A stretch of 64,000 nucleotides of DNA from positions 18,332,661-18,396,660 of the forward strand of contig OY855906.1 of the NCBI GenBank assembly GCA_963693305.1, given 5' to 3'. Below, in pieces: positions 59,432-62,850 of this stretch. The notes beneath the pieces were generated by a model. The model did no database searches and had not been told where the DNA came from. It saw only the letters and a list, made by a program, of their open reading frames with translations. The translations under genes and the position numbers were made by a program. The DNA comes from Meandrina meandrites (Eukaryota > Cnidaria > Anthozoa > Scleractinia > Meandrinidae). Position 1 is the stretch's first letter, and every line of letters starts with the position of its first letter.

Positions 59432-59979
59432 TTATAATTGCTTAAGTAATGTAGAGTGCAAAACTTTTTTGTTGCTTTTGTTGTCGTTGATACCAAAAAT
59501 AAATAACATTATATCCCGTCTTCGTTACAAATGGAATTCGAATTTGCAAGTTTTGCAACCGTTACAGAGTAACGCCTTCTTCTCCATTCTTCTTTAATAG
59601 TAATCACGAAAACAATAGTTACGTTTTCCTGTTCGAATGTCTGGAATAAGACCTGCTTTAATGTAGTGACGCAAGATGAGATAGGGCACGATTAGAAATC
59701 CGAGAAATCTTAGGGTGTTTGACAAGGGTTTGCAAGAATGCGCCCTTTTCTCCAAAACTACTCCTACTATAATCTTTGTCGTTTGTTAAATATTTTTTTA
59801 ACTCTTTGTTGACAGGAGGAGGTGACAACATCGTGGAATTAACTTACAACAAGTTTGATACCGGTTTTCCCGGTTGTATAAGAAGAGTTTACTTCAAGAC
59901 TAAAAAAATTAATCTTCAAGCTGACGCAAGTCTCGGTTGGAACGTCCTCCCGTGTGACAGCCAGATTGCCGAAACATAA
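2711..59979 (+). CDS. HSPG2: Perlecan core protein, 62 exons (5' end not found)
   Basis: This gene encodes a basement-membrane heparan sulfate proteoglycan core protein, secreted into the extracellular matrix, where perlecans bind laminin, nidogen, integrins and growth factors. I traced 62 GT-AG exons from 2711 to the TAA at 59977-59979; their lengths sum to 14,462 nt in one frame, about 4,819 residues. Domain order is LamG-like, LDLa, three laminin IV-A modules with laminin-EGF repeats, 16 Ig domains, then LG-EGF-EGF-LG-EGF-EGF-LG. That order and the three laminin IV modules match perlecan domains II, III, IV and V. The first traced exon starts in phase 1 behind an acceptor, so at least one upstream exon with the signal peptide is missing. 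No SEA domain is seen. Oddities are a mucin/VWC insertion in laminin IV-A module 1 and a duplicated Ig block. The nearest alternative, a laminin alpha or agrin, lacks the Ig array. Exon edges are manual predictions. Confidence 0.93.
3704..3823 (+). CDS. HSPG2: Perlecan exon 2: LDL-receptor class A repeat
   Basis: The 120-nt exon encodes one LDLa module. It shows the six-cysteine framework with [24 protein letters not shown] and a final Cys. The acidic residues that ligate calcium in this family (D, D, D, SDE) are all present, so the module should fold. Vertebrate perlecan has four LDLa repeats in domain II; only one is visible here, and others could lie upstream of the window. The intron before it (3377-3703) shows no other feature. 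Confidence 0.9.
4266..5203 (+). CDS. HSPG2: Perlecan exons 3-4: start of laminin IV-A module 1
   Basis: Exon 3 (4266-4378) encodes a Cys-rich linker ending [10 protein letters not shown] and then SANFYRDK, the usual lead-in to a laminin IV-A domain. Exon 4 (5021-5203, 183 nt) encodes the N-terminal half of the domain, including [14 protein letters not shown], the family signature. It aligns with exons 17 (192 nt) and 28 (189 nt), which open modules 2 and 3, and ends in the same phase 0. The intron between them (4379-5020) holds no recognised element. The rest of the domain is split by the insertion in the next exon. Confidence 0.9.
5301..8862 (+). CDS. HSPG2: Perlecan exon 5: laminin IV strand plus mucin-like tandem repeats
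   Basis: A 3,562-nt exon, far the longest in the gene. It opens with [14 protein letters not shown], the next strand of laminin IV-A module 1, then leaves that fold. After an acidic Ser-Gly stretch (about 5466-5530) comes about 1,100 residues of Ser/Thr/Pro-rich sequence with no cysteine and about 25 imperfect units of roughly 40 residues centred on [18 protein letters not shown]. Such sequence is expected to be densely O-glycosylated and extended. The exon ends before a gtttgg donor at 8863; reading on reaches a TAA at 8871, so intron removal is needed. The donor choice fits the phase of the next exon (phase 1). Nothing in perlecans known to me corresponds to this region. Confidence 0.85.
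5870..8790 (+). repeat. Coding minisatellite of about 120-nt units inside exon 5
   Basis: About 25 units of roughly 120 nt encode the Ser/Thr/Pro repeats. There is a higher order on top: the stretch beginning at 7441 recurs almost exactly at 7921, 480 nt further on, over about 300 nt, and the stretch at 7201 recurs at 7801. This points to recent unequal exchange or slippage and to likely length polymorphism. Confidence 0.85.
9235..9468 (+). CDS. HSPG2: Perlecan exon 6: VWC-like cysteine-rich module
   Basis: The 234-nt exon (phase 1-1) encodes 78 residues with ten cysteines: [10 protein letters not shown] at the start, then [19 protein letters not shown], and [10 protein letters not shown] at the end. 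The CxCxxDGSLxC core is typical of von Willebrand factor type C modules, which often bind BMP-type ligands or act as spacers. It follows the mucin-like repeats, and its 1-1 phase means it could have arrived by exon shuffling. Exact subfamily is uncertain; a TIL-like or pacifastin-like module is an alternative. Confidence 0.75.
9682..13108 (+). CDS. HSPG2: Perlecan exons 7-10: rest of laminin IV-A module 1
   Basis: Exon 7 (9682-9770) starts with a Thr/Pro tail ([11 protein letters not shown]) and ends VTDAVQLV, returning to the laminin IV fold. Exon 8 (10522-10608) gives [11 protein letters not shown], exon 9 (12759-12886) gives [20 protein letters not shown] and the strand IYVKAQYGD, and exon 10 (12997-13108) gives IKEISLDIS and closes with [13 protein letters not shown]. 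Exons 9 and 10 have lengths 128 and 112 nt; the matching exons in modules 2 and 3 are 119 and 112 nt. All join in phase. The introns 9771-10521 and 10609-12758 contain no further exon I can support. Confidence 0.88.
10609..12758 (+). other. Perlecan intron 8: no gene found
   Basis: This 2.15-kb intron holds a short palindromic stretch around catcccgagcgc (11264-11292), an open frame at 11290-11556 without domain or splice support, and a hairpin of TATAAATCCCT/AGGGATTTATA arms at about 12183-12212 next to further copies of GATAAATCCCTC. Nothing else is recognised. Confidence 0.6.
13305..16426 (+). CDS. HSPG2: Perlecan exons 11-16: laminin-EGF repeats after module 1
   Basis: Six exons encode laminin-type EGF repeats: 13305-13409, 13672-13799, 14719-14805, 15211-15269, 15553-15632 and 16286-16426. 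They show the eight-cysteine patterns, for example [38 protein letters not shown] and [12 protein letters not shown]. The last ends [13 protein letters not shown], leading into laminin IV-A module 2. Exon lengths 128 and 87 recur in the equivalent places after modules 2 and 3. These repeats form rod-like spacers between the globular laminin IV domains. Intron 13800-14718 contains open reading stretches without splice or domain support. Confidence 0.88.
16850..17999 (+). CDS. HSPG2: Perlecan exons 17-21: laminin IV-A module 2
   Basis: Five exons make an undivided laminin IV-A domain: 16850-17041, 17126-17218, 17463-17546, 17634-17752 and 17888-17999. Signature segments are [55 protein letters not shown] and REVSMDIA, ending [14 protein letters not shown]. 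The 93-nt second exon is the one that is broken by the insertion in module 1, which makes this module the reference for that event. Confidence 0.93.
17826..17858. repeat. TTTA microsatellite
   Basis: About eight tandem TTTA units followed by TTCG-type repeats, just upstream of perlecan exon 21. It may act as part of the long pyrimidine-rich run before the acceptor. Confidence 0.9.
18337..20462 (+). CDS. HSPG2: Perlecan exons 22-26: laminin-EGF repeats after module 2
   Basis: Exons 18337-18456, 18675-18802, 19131-19217, 19846-19901 and 20386-20462 encode laminin-EGF repeats. Visible motifs include [60 protein letters not shown] and [13 protein letters not shown]. Exons 23 (128 nt) and 24 (87 nt) match the lengths of exons 12/13 and 34/35. 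Exon 26 ends in phase 0, which matters because an orphan signal-peptide exon in the following intron has the same phase. Confidence 0.9.
18524..18585 (+). repeat. tRNA-derived SINE fragment
   Basis: The sequence tagagcgctcggcc followed 30 nt later by GGTTCGATTCC resembles the D-arm end, anticodon arm and T-arm of a tRNA, with an intact B box. The 5' acceptor half is missing and no 3' CCA or acceptor stem pairs, so this is a SINE-type remnant and not a tRNA gene. Confidence 0.55.
19329..19360 (+). repeat. tRNA-like A box, probable SINE head
   Basis: gtcagcatggccgagtggtt contains a consensus RNA polymerase III A box (TGGCCGAGTGG). No B box follows at the proper distance. It is best read as the start of a truncated tRNA-derived SINE. 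Confidence 0.4.
19983..20204. mobile_element. MITE with TTAA target duplication
   Basis: A 222-nt element in perlecan intron 25. Its ends are perfect inverted repeats starting AGGACCCTAGTCAGCC, and it is flanked by TTAA on both sides (19979-19982 and 20205-20208). TTAA duplications are typical of piggyBac-type transposition. It has no coding capacity. Confidence 0.85.
20905..21095. mobile_element. Palindromic MITE with TAG flanks
   Basis: Ends ggcgcgttcgtttggga and tcccaaaacgaatgcgccc are imperfect inverted repeats flanked by TAG. The centre contains a perfect 17-bp stem (21005-21021 with 21028-21044) around a 6-nt loop. An open frame across it (20806-21213) is not a gene. Confidence 0.75.
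22457..22521 (+). CDS. Putative alternative first exon encoding a signal peptide
   Basis: From an ATG at 22457 the sequence encodes [20 protein letters not shown] followed by IQ, and then a strong donor CAG/GTAAGC. A short basic start and a hydrophobic core of about 15 residues are what a secretory signal peptide looks like. It ends in phase 0 and the next perlecan exon (24631-24771) starts in phase 0, so splicing would give a secreted short perlecan starting just before laminin IV-A module 3. It could instead belong to an unseen nested gene, or be chance. The reading frame stays open for at least 100 nt upstream of the ATG, so the start is not proven. The exon may be two or three nucleotides off at its 3' edge. 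Confidence 0.45.
24631..24771 (+). CDS. HSPG2: Perlecan exon 27: laminin-EGF leading into module 3
   Basis: The 141-nt exon encodes [17 protein letters not shown] and ends [21 protein letters not shown]. It matches exon 16 in length (141 nt) and role, closing a laminin-EGF repeat and opening laminin IV-A module 3. It lies between the two largest introns of this part of the gene, 4.2 kb and 5.1 kb, both rich in transposon remains. Confidence 0.92.
25230..25569 (+). pseudogene. pogo/Tigger-like transposon relict
   Basis: Repeated short motifs of the type ttaatacggacac and ttataacggacaccc are typical of ends of pogo/Tigger-family elements in metazoans. A 43-codon open tail at 25438-25569 ([19 protein letters not shown] and on to a TGA) looks like the relict C-terminus of an encoded protein. 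No catalytic region remains. Assignment to this family is inferred from the end motifs only. Confidence 0.45.
27732..27824. mobile_element. 93-nt MITE with perfect 15-bp inverted repeats
   Basis: The ends tactgggagaatatc (27732-27746) and gatattctcccagta (27810-27824) are exact reverse complements. It lies downstream of the minus-strand gene fragment, inside the larger candidate element. Confidence 0.65.
28107..29244 (-). CDS. Two-exon gene fragment of unknown function inside intron 27
   Basis: On the minus strand, exon A (29126-29244) encodes [20 protein letters not shown] followed by [19 protein letters not shown]; exon B (28107-28604) begins [20 protein letters not shown] and contains [12 protein letters not shown] and [20 protein letters not shown], ending at a stop after DSDTE. 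Both have proper acceptors (ttgcag, actttcag) and join in phase 0. The composition is strongly Lys/Arg then Glu/Arg, suggesting a nuclear or nucleic-acid-binding protein. I recall similar Arg-Tyr-Tyr/SDEE proteins as multicopy genes in corals and sea anemones but cannot name a function. The N-terminus was not found, so this may be a partial gene or transposon cargo. Confidence 0.55.
29876..32309 (+). CDS. HSPG2: Perlecan exons 28-32: laminin IV-A module 3
   Basis: Five exons, 29876-30064, 30721-30813, 31045-31128, 31561-31679 and 32198-32309, repeat the structure of module 2; the last four have identical lengths (93, 84, 119, 112 nt). Signature segments are [42 protein letters not shown] and [15 protein letters not shown], ending [14 protein letters not shown]. 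The strict conservation of exon lengths shows that the modules arose by tandem duplication of a multi-exon block. Confidence 0.93.
32828..33971 (+). CDS. HSPG2: Perlecan exons 33-36: laminin-EGF repeats before the Ig array
   Basis: Exons 32828-32941, 33318-33445, 33528-33614 and 33910-33971 encode the last laminin-EGF repeats: [61 protein letters not shown] and CAKGYTGDP. The last exon ends in phase 1 and joins directly to the first Ig exon, so no further laminin module follows. The laminin-EGF to Ig transition corresponds to the domain III/IV boundary of perlecan. Confidence 0.9.
34421..34690 (+). CDS. HSPG2: Perlecan exon 37: Ig domain 1
   Basis: One complete I-set Ig domain in a 270-nt phase 1-1 exon. 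The first cysteine is in ATFYCFAGG, the tryptophan in RIAWTRKNG and the second cysteine in [11 protein letters not shown]. It opens the array that corresponds to perlecan domain IV. All 16 Ig exons have the same 1-1 phase, so any can be added or skipped without a frameshift. Confidence 0.93.
35043..35417. repeat. Tandem duplication of about 190 nt in the Ig1-Ig2 intron
   Basis: Two consecutive copies (about 35046-35235 and 35236-35420) share gattttgtagtaatctag, ctaaaactggtgttt and cgatagattca. They are perhaps 75-80% alike by eye. No coding role. Confidence 0.75.
35445..35604. mobile_element. 160-bp MITE in the Ig1-Ig2 intron
   Basis: Inverted ends aatttcaccaccaagcctcg and cgaggcttggtggtgaatt bound the element, and the pairing resumes outside with tcttatgc/gcataaga. 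It is non-coding. Confidence 0.75.
35728..36003 (+). CDS. HSPG2: Perlecan exon 38: Ig domain 2
   Basis: A 276-nt phase 1-1 exon with [24 protein letters not shown] and [10 protein letters not shown] as the Ig core. It is one of the more divergent Ig domains of the array. The intron in front (34691-35727) carries a tandem duplication of about 190 nt and a 160-bp MITE, listed separately. Confidence 0.92.
36088..36360 (+). CDS. HSPG2: Perlecan exon 39: Ig domain 3
   Basis: A 273-nt phase 1-1 exon with [20 protein letters not shown] and [13 protein letters not shown]. The [16 protein letters not shown] stretch is the C'-to-E strand region typical of perlecan Ig domains. It is separated from Ig domain 2 by only 84 nt, the shortest intron in the array. 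Confidence 0.93.
36791..37063 (+). CDS. HSPG2: Perlecan exon 40: Ig domain 4
   Basis: A 273-nt phase 1-1 exon with [20 protein letters not shown] and [14 protein letters not shown]. All core Ig residues (Cys, Trp, Asp/Gly, Tyr-x-Cys) are present. Two MITEs lie in the intron that follows (37064-37959). Confidence 0.93.
37318..37466. mobile_element. CTGTTCCAGG-family MITE with 12-bp flanking repeat
   Basis: Ends cctgttccaggct and agcctggaaca are inverted; the direct repeat aatcttgtttag (37306-37317 and 37467-37478) flanks it, as expected for a target-site duplication. The interior has the agcgag/ctcgct pairing seen in the second copy at 50437-50604. Confidence 0.8.
37741..37881. mobile_element. 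Short dispersed element, copy 1
   Basis: Inverted ends cactacctctctggaac and gttccaagaggtagtg enclose a core with ttttcattcgcccgctgta and acctgttatctattgtttt. Two further copies lie at 57579-57690 and 63413-63533. Confidence 0.75.
37960..38229 (+). CDS. HSPG2: Perlecan exon 41: Ig domain 5
   Basis: A 270-nt phase 1-1 exon with [19 protein letters not shown] and [14 protein letters not shown]. The donor is weak-looking at the exon side (GTCAGAA/gtaagt), but the frame and the next exon support it. Confidence 0.92.
38346..38612 (+). CDS. HSPG2: Perlecan exon 42: Ig domain 6
   Basis: A 267-nt phase 1-1 exon with [20 protein letters not shown] and [13 protein letters not shown]. It follows Ig domain 5 after a 116-nt intron. 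Confidence 0.92.
39269..39538 (+). CDS. HSPG2: Perlecan exon 43: Ig domain 7
   Basis: A 270-nt phase 1-1 exon with [20 protein letters not shown] and [14 protein letters not shown]. The intron after it contains a segment near 39580-39738 ending in ggttccactgta, similar to the end of a pogo/Tigger-type element. Confidence 0.93.
40149..40424 (+). CDS. HSPG2: Perlecan exon 44: Ig domain 8 (duplicated as Ig 13)
   Basis: A 276-nt phase 1-1 exon with [20 protein letters not shown] and [14 protein letters not shown]. It is nearly identical to Ig domain 13 (43871-44146), and the similarity continues into the following intron. It is the first domain of a duplicated block. Confidence 0.94.
41001..41255 (+). 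CDS. HSPG2: Perlecan exon 45: Ig domain 9 (duplicated as Ig 14)
   Basis: A short Ig domain (255 nt, phase 1-1) with [20 protein letters not shown] and [13 protein letters not shown]. It is the counterpart of Ig domain 14 (44726-44977). The C-to-C' region is shorter than in the other domains. Confidence 0.93.
41742..42002 (+). CDS. HSPG2: Perlecan exon 46: Ig domain 10 (no duplicate)
   Basis: A 261-nt phase 1-1 exon with [20 protein letters not shown] and [14 protein letters not shown]. It sits between Ig 9 and Ig 11, but the second copy of the block has no matching exon between Ig 14 and Ig 15. So it was lost from the copy or gained later in the original. Confidence 0.93.
42803..43069 (+). 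CDS. HSPG2: Perlecan exon 47: Ig domain 11 (duplicated as Ig 15)
   Basis: A 267-nt phase 1-1 exon with [20 protein letters not shown] and [13 protein letters not shown]. It is nearly identical to Ig domain 15 (46055-46321), including the first bases of the following intron (gttcgtgtttgtttggataa). Confidence 0.94.
43495..43755 (+). CDS. HSPG2: Perlecan exon 48: Ig domain 12 (duplicated as Ig 16)
   Basis: A 261-nt phase 1-1 exon with [19 protein letters not shown] and [14 protein letters not shown]. Ig domain 16 (52728-52988) is its close copy. In this first copy the preceding intron is only 425 nt, against 6.4 kb in the second. Confidence 0.94.
43871..44146 (+). CDS. HSPG2: Perlecan exon 49: Ig domain 13 (copy of Ig 8)
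   Basis: A 276-nt phase 1-1 exon that differs from Ig domain 8 by only a handful of residues (for example [10 protein letters not shown] against [10 protein letters not shown]). It starts the second copy of the duplicated block, only 115 nt after Ig 12. Confidence 0.94.
44726..44977 (+). CDS. HSPG2: Perlecan exon 50: Ig domain 14 (copy of Ig 9)
   Basis: A 252-nt phase 1-1 exon with [20 protein letters not shown] and [13 protein letters not shown]. It is one codon shorter than Ig 9 at the start. The acceptor region tttaacctag and the donor gtaagaatttgtagtttgtt are shared with Ig 9. Confidence 0.93.
44978..46054 (+). other. Ig14-Ig15 intron with hairpin repeats
   Basis: The intron holds catcatgtccctgca repeats (about 45085-45130) with an inverted copy at 45048, and a perfect 14-bp hairpin ccatgttggtgtac/gtacaccaacatgg at 45452-45486. 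No Ig exon corresponding to Ig 10 is present. Confidence 0.7.
46055..46321 (+). CDS. HSPG2: Perlecan exon 51: Ig domain 15 (copy of Ig 11)
   Basis: A 267-nt phase 1-1 exon that matches Ig 11 almost codon for codon from LTLECRGTG onward. Its upstream intron (44978-46054) lacks a copy of Ig 10 and carries hairpin repeats. The downstream intron is the 6.4-kb one with the GPCR remnant. Confidence 0.94.
47399..47627 (+). other. Possible terminal exon with poly(A) signal inside the intron
   Basis: An acceptor (ttcaatag, ending 47398) is followed by 64 open codons to a TGA at 47591-47593, with AATAAA at 47622-47627. The peptide contains [20 protein letters not shown] and [12 protein letters not shown], which has the codon use and residue mix of real coding sequence. 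I do not recognise it and found no partner exon, so it may be a fragment of a processed gene. Confidence 0.3.
48829..49886 (-). pseudogene. Rhodopsin-class GPCR, intronless, frameshifted
   Basis: On the minus strand, the segment 49274-49834 encodes TM1 to TM4 ([23 protein letters not shown]; a Cys in TMCHLNPFF; the SYERY form of the DRY motif; a TM4 [16 protein letters not shown]). The segment 48829-49392, in another frame, encodes TM5 to TM7 ([36 protein letters not shown]) and a cytoplasmic tail. The switch lies near 49400-49420. The second extracellular loop is almost absent, and no ATG precedes TM1 before an in-frame TAG (about 49893). It belongs to the large class A receptor expansion of cnidarians. 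A sequencing error would explain the frameshift but not the missing loop and start. Confidence 0.7.
50063..51037. mobile_element. hAT-like non-autonomous element
   Basis: Ends CAGGGACCGCGGA and TCCGCGGTCCCTG are inverted repeats of the hAT type. Further in, agtggtagggcta pairs with tagccctacca. The flanks around it match an uninterrupted sequence near 51890-51925, giving an empty site for comparison. A CTGTTCCAGG-family MITE is nested inside. No transposase frame is evident. Confidence 0.7.
50437..50604. mobile_element. CTGTTCCAGG-family MITE, second copy
   Basis: It runs from gcctgttccagg to gagcctgga with internal complementary cgagcgaagcgagcg and cgttcgctcgcgctcg arms. It is nested in the hAT-like element, so it is the younger insertion. 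Confidence 0.7.
51041..52262. repeat. Imperfect direct duplication in the Ig15-Ig16 intron
   Basis: The segment 51041-51680 is repeated, with gaps, at about 51905-52262: both contain gaacaaatgtgaat, tcgaaataattttagtg, ttttctatgggaaggaag, agatgtcaaac and gctgcatcatt in the same order. The second copy lacks an internal stretch of roughly 250 nt. Confidence 0.75.
52455..52490 (-). repeat. tRNA-derived SINE fragment (minus strand)
   Basis: On the minus strand gtgggttcgactcccgcc contains a perfect B box (GGTTCGACTCC). No A box lies at the expected distance, so it is a remnant and not a tRNA gene. Confidence 0.5.
52728..52988 (+). CDS. HSPG2: Perlecan exon 52: Ig domain 16 (copy of Ig 12)
   Basis: A 261-nt phase 1-1 exon, the last Ig domain, with [19 protein letters not shown] and [14 protein letters not shown]. 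It joins in phase to the first LG exon at 53198. A C-rich tract (53083-53137) lies in the short intron after it. Confidence 0.94.
53083..53137. repeat. C-rich low-complexity tract
   Basis: A run dominated by C with A and T breaks, between Ig domain 16 and LG1. It may form unusual DNA structure and it lengthens the pyrimidine-rich stretch ahead of the LG1 acceptor. Confidence 0.9.
53198..54442 (+). CDS. HSPG2: Perlecan exons 53-54: laminin G-like domain LG1
   Basis: Exons 53198-53399 and 54150-54442 encode the first LG domain of perlecan domain V. Segments are [65 protein letters not shown] and [14 protein letters not shown]. Domain V (endorepellin) carries integrin and dystroglycan contacts in other animals. 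The 750-nt intron between the exons shows no recognised element. Confidence 0.93.
54879..55142 (+). CDS. HSPG2: Perlecan exon 55: two EGF repeats between LG1 and LG2
   Basis: One 264-nt exon with two EGF-like repeats: [19 protein letters not shown] then [10 protein letters not shown], and [16 protein letters not shown] then [10 protein letters not shown]. Two EGF repeats after LG1 is the perlecan and agrin-like arrangement; with the Ig array this is perlecan. Confidence 0.94.
55904..56683 (+). CDS. HSPG2: Perlecan exon 56: LG2 plus two EGF-like repeats
   Basis: A single 780-nt exon holds the whole LG2 domain and both following EGF-like repeats. LG2 shows [55 protein letters not shown] and [13 protein letters not shown]. 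Then come [20 protein letters not shown] with [10 protein letters not shown], and CLNSGIAF with [14 protein letters not shown]1 and LG3 are each split by introns, so the undivided LG2 exon stands out and may have lost introns. Confidence 0.94.
57484..59979 (+). CDS. HSPG2: Perlecan exons 57-62: laminin G-like domain LG3 and C-terminus
   Basis: Six small exons build LG3: 57484-57562, 57829-57904, 58212-58261, 58786-58869, 59069-59172 and 59816-59979. Segments are [69 protein letters not shown] and [12 protein letters not shown]. The protein ends about 20 residues after the last LG strand, at the TAA at 59977. LG3 is the fragment released from perlecan by tolloid-type proteases in vertebrates; I do not see a clear matching cleavage site here. 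Confidence 0.93.
57579..57690. mobile_element. Short dispersed element, copy 2
   Basis: The same family as at 37741-37881, shortened internally. It begins 16 nt after the donor of perlecan exon 57, so insertion has come very close to disturbing the splice site. Confidence 0.7.
59396..59433. repeat. TTTA microsatellite
   Basis: About nine tandem TTTA units in the last intron of perlecan. Confidence 0.93.
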
Positions 59980-60540
59980 CATGATGTTAGAAAACAAGCT
60001 AACTGATTTGATATGCAATCATTTTACCCGCGTTTGGAGACATGGATGCTTAAGAAAAAGCAGCGCATTGGCCCATAAAGTACGATAAGTGAAGCGATTT
60101 GAGTGTCTATATACAGCTCGCTTAAAGTTACAGCAACAAGTCTAAATATCAAAACAATCACTGCAACATCGTCCACGTTTGGAACTGGCTACTCAAAGGA
60201 AATATTCCTGTATTTTGCTTGATTCCACACACGAAGAGAGCCGGAAGAGTTTCCGATATGTTACCGATTCGTATTCCAAAAAACTCGCAAGTTGTGACGT
60301 CAGCTTGTATCAGGATACGTCATGTTACACTTTTGTAGAACAGCTTGATATGTTAACGAAACAGAAGAATATACATAGGCTCCTTGTTTCAAACTCCTCG
60401 CTCGCTAGATTGTCAGACTGGTTTATCTTGGTGTAAAGTTGAAGTACCTCAGCTGAGTTAGCTGATCCTCTGCCCCGGTTGTTCAAAGGCCATTTAACGC
60501 CAATCAGGAATTAAAATAAATGATTTCCACTGGAAGGTTT
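59980..60540 (+). terminator. Perlecan 3' UTR with polyadenylation signal
   Basis: After the stop codon about 540 nt of AT-rich non-coding sequence leads to AATAAA at 60515-60520. This is the first canonical polyadenylation hexamer downstream and the likely end of the transcript. The exact cleavage site cannot be seen. Confidence 0.55.
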
Positions 60541-60727
60541 GAGATTACTCAAAAGTTAAAACGGAAAGGTAAAGACAAATGTAATTAAATAATTATTGGT
60601 AACTTGTAAAACTGGATTAGATTAATCTTGCTTTGCTGTGGATAACCTGTATCTGGAGGCGTCACTGTCTTTTACAAAAAGGACGTGATGCTACTTGAAG
60701 AAAGAAGTGAGAAACATATATATTTAA

Positions 60728-60834
60728 CAATTATTCTTTGAAATCGAGGTGAATAGTGGCAGAATATTTACCGAGCCGCGTAGCGGCGAGGTAAATATTC
60801 TGCCGCTATTCACCGAGATTGAAAAGAATAATTG
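60728..60834. repeat. Long hairpin with 45-nt arms
   Basis: Arms caattattct... (60728-60772) and its near-perfect reverse complement (60790-60834) flank a short gagccgcgtagcggcga loop that is itself partly palindromic. It abuts the left inverted repeat of the next element and may be part of it. Confidence 0.8.
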
Positions 60835-60835
60835 T

Positions 60836-61684
60836 TTTAGTATATACACACGAAGTGATCTCAAAACAGACAATCTAGACATTTTCAAAAGGAAACCTAT
60901 GAAAGGCAATTTTATTGACGTCTAATTTGACGTCTCAATTCATGCGTGAAACACGTACAAAACTATTTACAGATTCTTTTAACATGGCAAACACACAGTC
61001 TTCGATAAAATCCTCGTCAAAATGGTCCTTTTACACAGTTCAAATCGGCAACTTTAATCGAAAGTCTGCTTGGAAATCGATAACTGATCAAACAAAGTTT
61101 TCGAAGTTATCGAGAAAGGCTTGTTGTTTGGCTCGTTGCGAAGGTGCCTGTCAATGGCGGCTCGAATTGAGGTGAGTGTTGCCTTGTTGTAATATGACCT
61201 GCCTTGTTTTCTTGCGGAGATATAAAACTTCAATTCTTCTTTTTCTATTTCCTCGATTTCGGTGAGAAATTCGTTCTGTCAGGCAAACCAGTCTACAAAA
61301 ATACTCGTAATGAGACAAATTGTAGTCGTGAAGATTAATTGCTGCCTATTTAGCGATAGGTCGAATTGATCACAGTAATTATATCGATAAACAAAATGAA
61401 AAACACTTGTTTGCAAAACATGTCCTCTTCACTTATCTTTAAAAACTTTTAGGCCAGAGTTCGTTGCCTTCTTGGTGTTTTCTGGCTCGCTGTCGTCTTT
61501 TATTTTCACTATTTTTGATTCTGAAACGCACGCGAAACGCGAGTTTACGCCGGCCATTTTGTTTTGTTTTATGGGATAATGCATTATCCACTCGGTAGCG
61601 AGTGAATAATGCGGCATTAGCCCGAGATAGCGAACCAATCAGATTGCTGGAATAGCCAAGATCACTGAGTGTGTATATACTAAA
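60836..61684. mobile_element. Transposon with 26-bp inverted ends and KIAA1958-like cargo
   Basis: The left end (60836-60861) and the reverse complement of the right end (61659-61684) agree at 24 of 26 positions and begin tttagtatatacacac. The 849-nt interior holds a minus-strand gene fragment, described separately. A target duplication is not clear in the AT-rich flanks. Confidence 0.7.
61054..61557 (-). pseudogene. KIAA1958/DUF3504-like N-terminal fragment
   Basis: On the minus strand an ATG at 61557 starts MAGVNSRFACVSESK and ends KKATNSGLKVFKD near 61433. After a gap, 61275 to 61054 encodes NEFLTEIEEIEKEEL, KFYISARKQGRSYYN and KATLTSIRAAIDRHLRN before a TAA. This matches the N-terminal region of KIAA1958/QRICH1-type proteins, which derive from Crypton tyrosine recombinases. 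The catalytic DUF3504 part is absent and the two parts do not join in phase with the obvious splice sites. So it is a relict. Confidence 0.65.
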
Positions 61685-61699
61685 TATATATATTTTTTT

Positions 61700-62390
61700 T
61701 TGCTCTAAATATTTTAAAGTTTGTATGATCAAAATTTGATATCATTGAAACGGATATTCGTAGCTGTATGGATAACTTATTTTTAGATCGAATGTTTAGA
61801 GCATGTTTGGAAAAGACAGGCACTACCTAGCCCTTTTAACTACTTTTGTGTGGTGCCATATATATTATATAAACTAGATATTCCTATACATGGAAATGGG
61901 ATAAGCTTATTTGTCTTCTAGAAAGATATATATGATATGCCGACTATGTCGGACTGCTTTCCTTGTAAAAAGTAGTATAGACTTCTTCTAAGTGTTGCTT
62001 TTTATATTTATATTGGCTTTTTTATCAAAGGAAAAGTCCTGCTACAGCTATGCATAATTTATACAACTCGTATACACATATGTTATCCTCTCGTTTTTAT
62101 TTTCTATGTTTCTTTTTTTATTTTTATATGTTATTGACTAGAGAATAATGTCCTTTCGTAAAATTTATTTTTCAGGAAACCCTCTCGGTAAATAACCATT
62201 TTTTATCTACAAATTTATCATATTTTAGTAACTAGCCAATAGTTTTGATAAAAATATAATCAAATGTACCAAGGCGCAAGTACTTTACTTTGCAATATAA
62301 CTGTCCTATTCACTCTGTCCCTCATGACTTGCTTGTTGTCAAGAATGTTTAAAATATCACTTTACTCATTCATCCACTCCATGAAATGGG
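61700..62390. other. AT-rich intergenic stretch
   Basis: Very AT-rich sequence between two mobile elements, with no open frame of interest, no splice-site clusters and no repeats that I can place. Confidence 0.6.
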
Positions 62391-62393
62391 ATA

Positions 62394-62799
62394 CAGTAAA
62401 CACCCGCATATAAGAACACACAATTTCAGAGGTCAGACTGATTGTGTTCTTATTTATCGGATGCTTAGTGAAAAATCAGCCTCGGATGTTCTTAAATGTT
62501 CTTAATTTTTTTTAAATTCAGTTCTCTATCAATACGGTAGTTTATAGTATTGTAAAGGCAAAAAATGTAATTCATGATATTAGATATTCTGAAGAGAACA
62601 AAGGTGCCCAAAACTTAGCTAATACCATTGGTCAGCAGGTGTGTTTATGGTAATTTGTGTAATTTTGACACCCTTCCCATTTTATAAGAACATTATTTTT
62701 TTTCCAGGCTGATATTGTTCTTATAAAAGTGGTGCTTTATTTGCCAAATTTCAGCCTGATGTTCTTAATCCATGTGTTCTTATATGCGGGTGTTTACTG
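62394..62799. mobile_element. 406-bp MITE with TA flanks, pogo/mariner type
   Basis: Ends start CAGTAAACACCCGCATATAA and are exact inverted copies over about 27 nt; TA lies on each side (62392-62393 and 62800-62801). TA duplication and the CAGT start fit Tc1/mariner/pogo elements. The interior repeats ttcttat in both orientations and has no coding capacity. Confidence 0.85.
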
Positions 62800-62830
62800 T
62801 ATTTATCGTCCCTGTAATCAGAATAGCGTG

Positions 62831-62850
62831 GGGGGGGGGGGGGGGGGGAG
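62831..62850. repeat. Poly-G run
   Basis: A run of about 19 G in an otherwise AT-rich region. It is a candidate G-quadruplex or an assembly-prone site. Confidence 0.9.
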
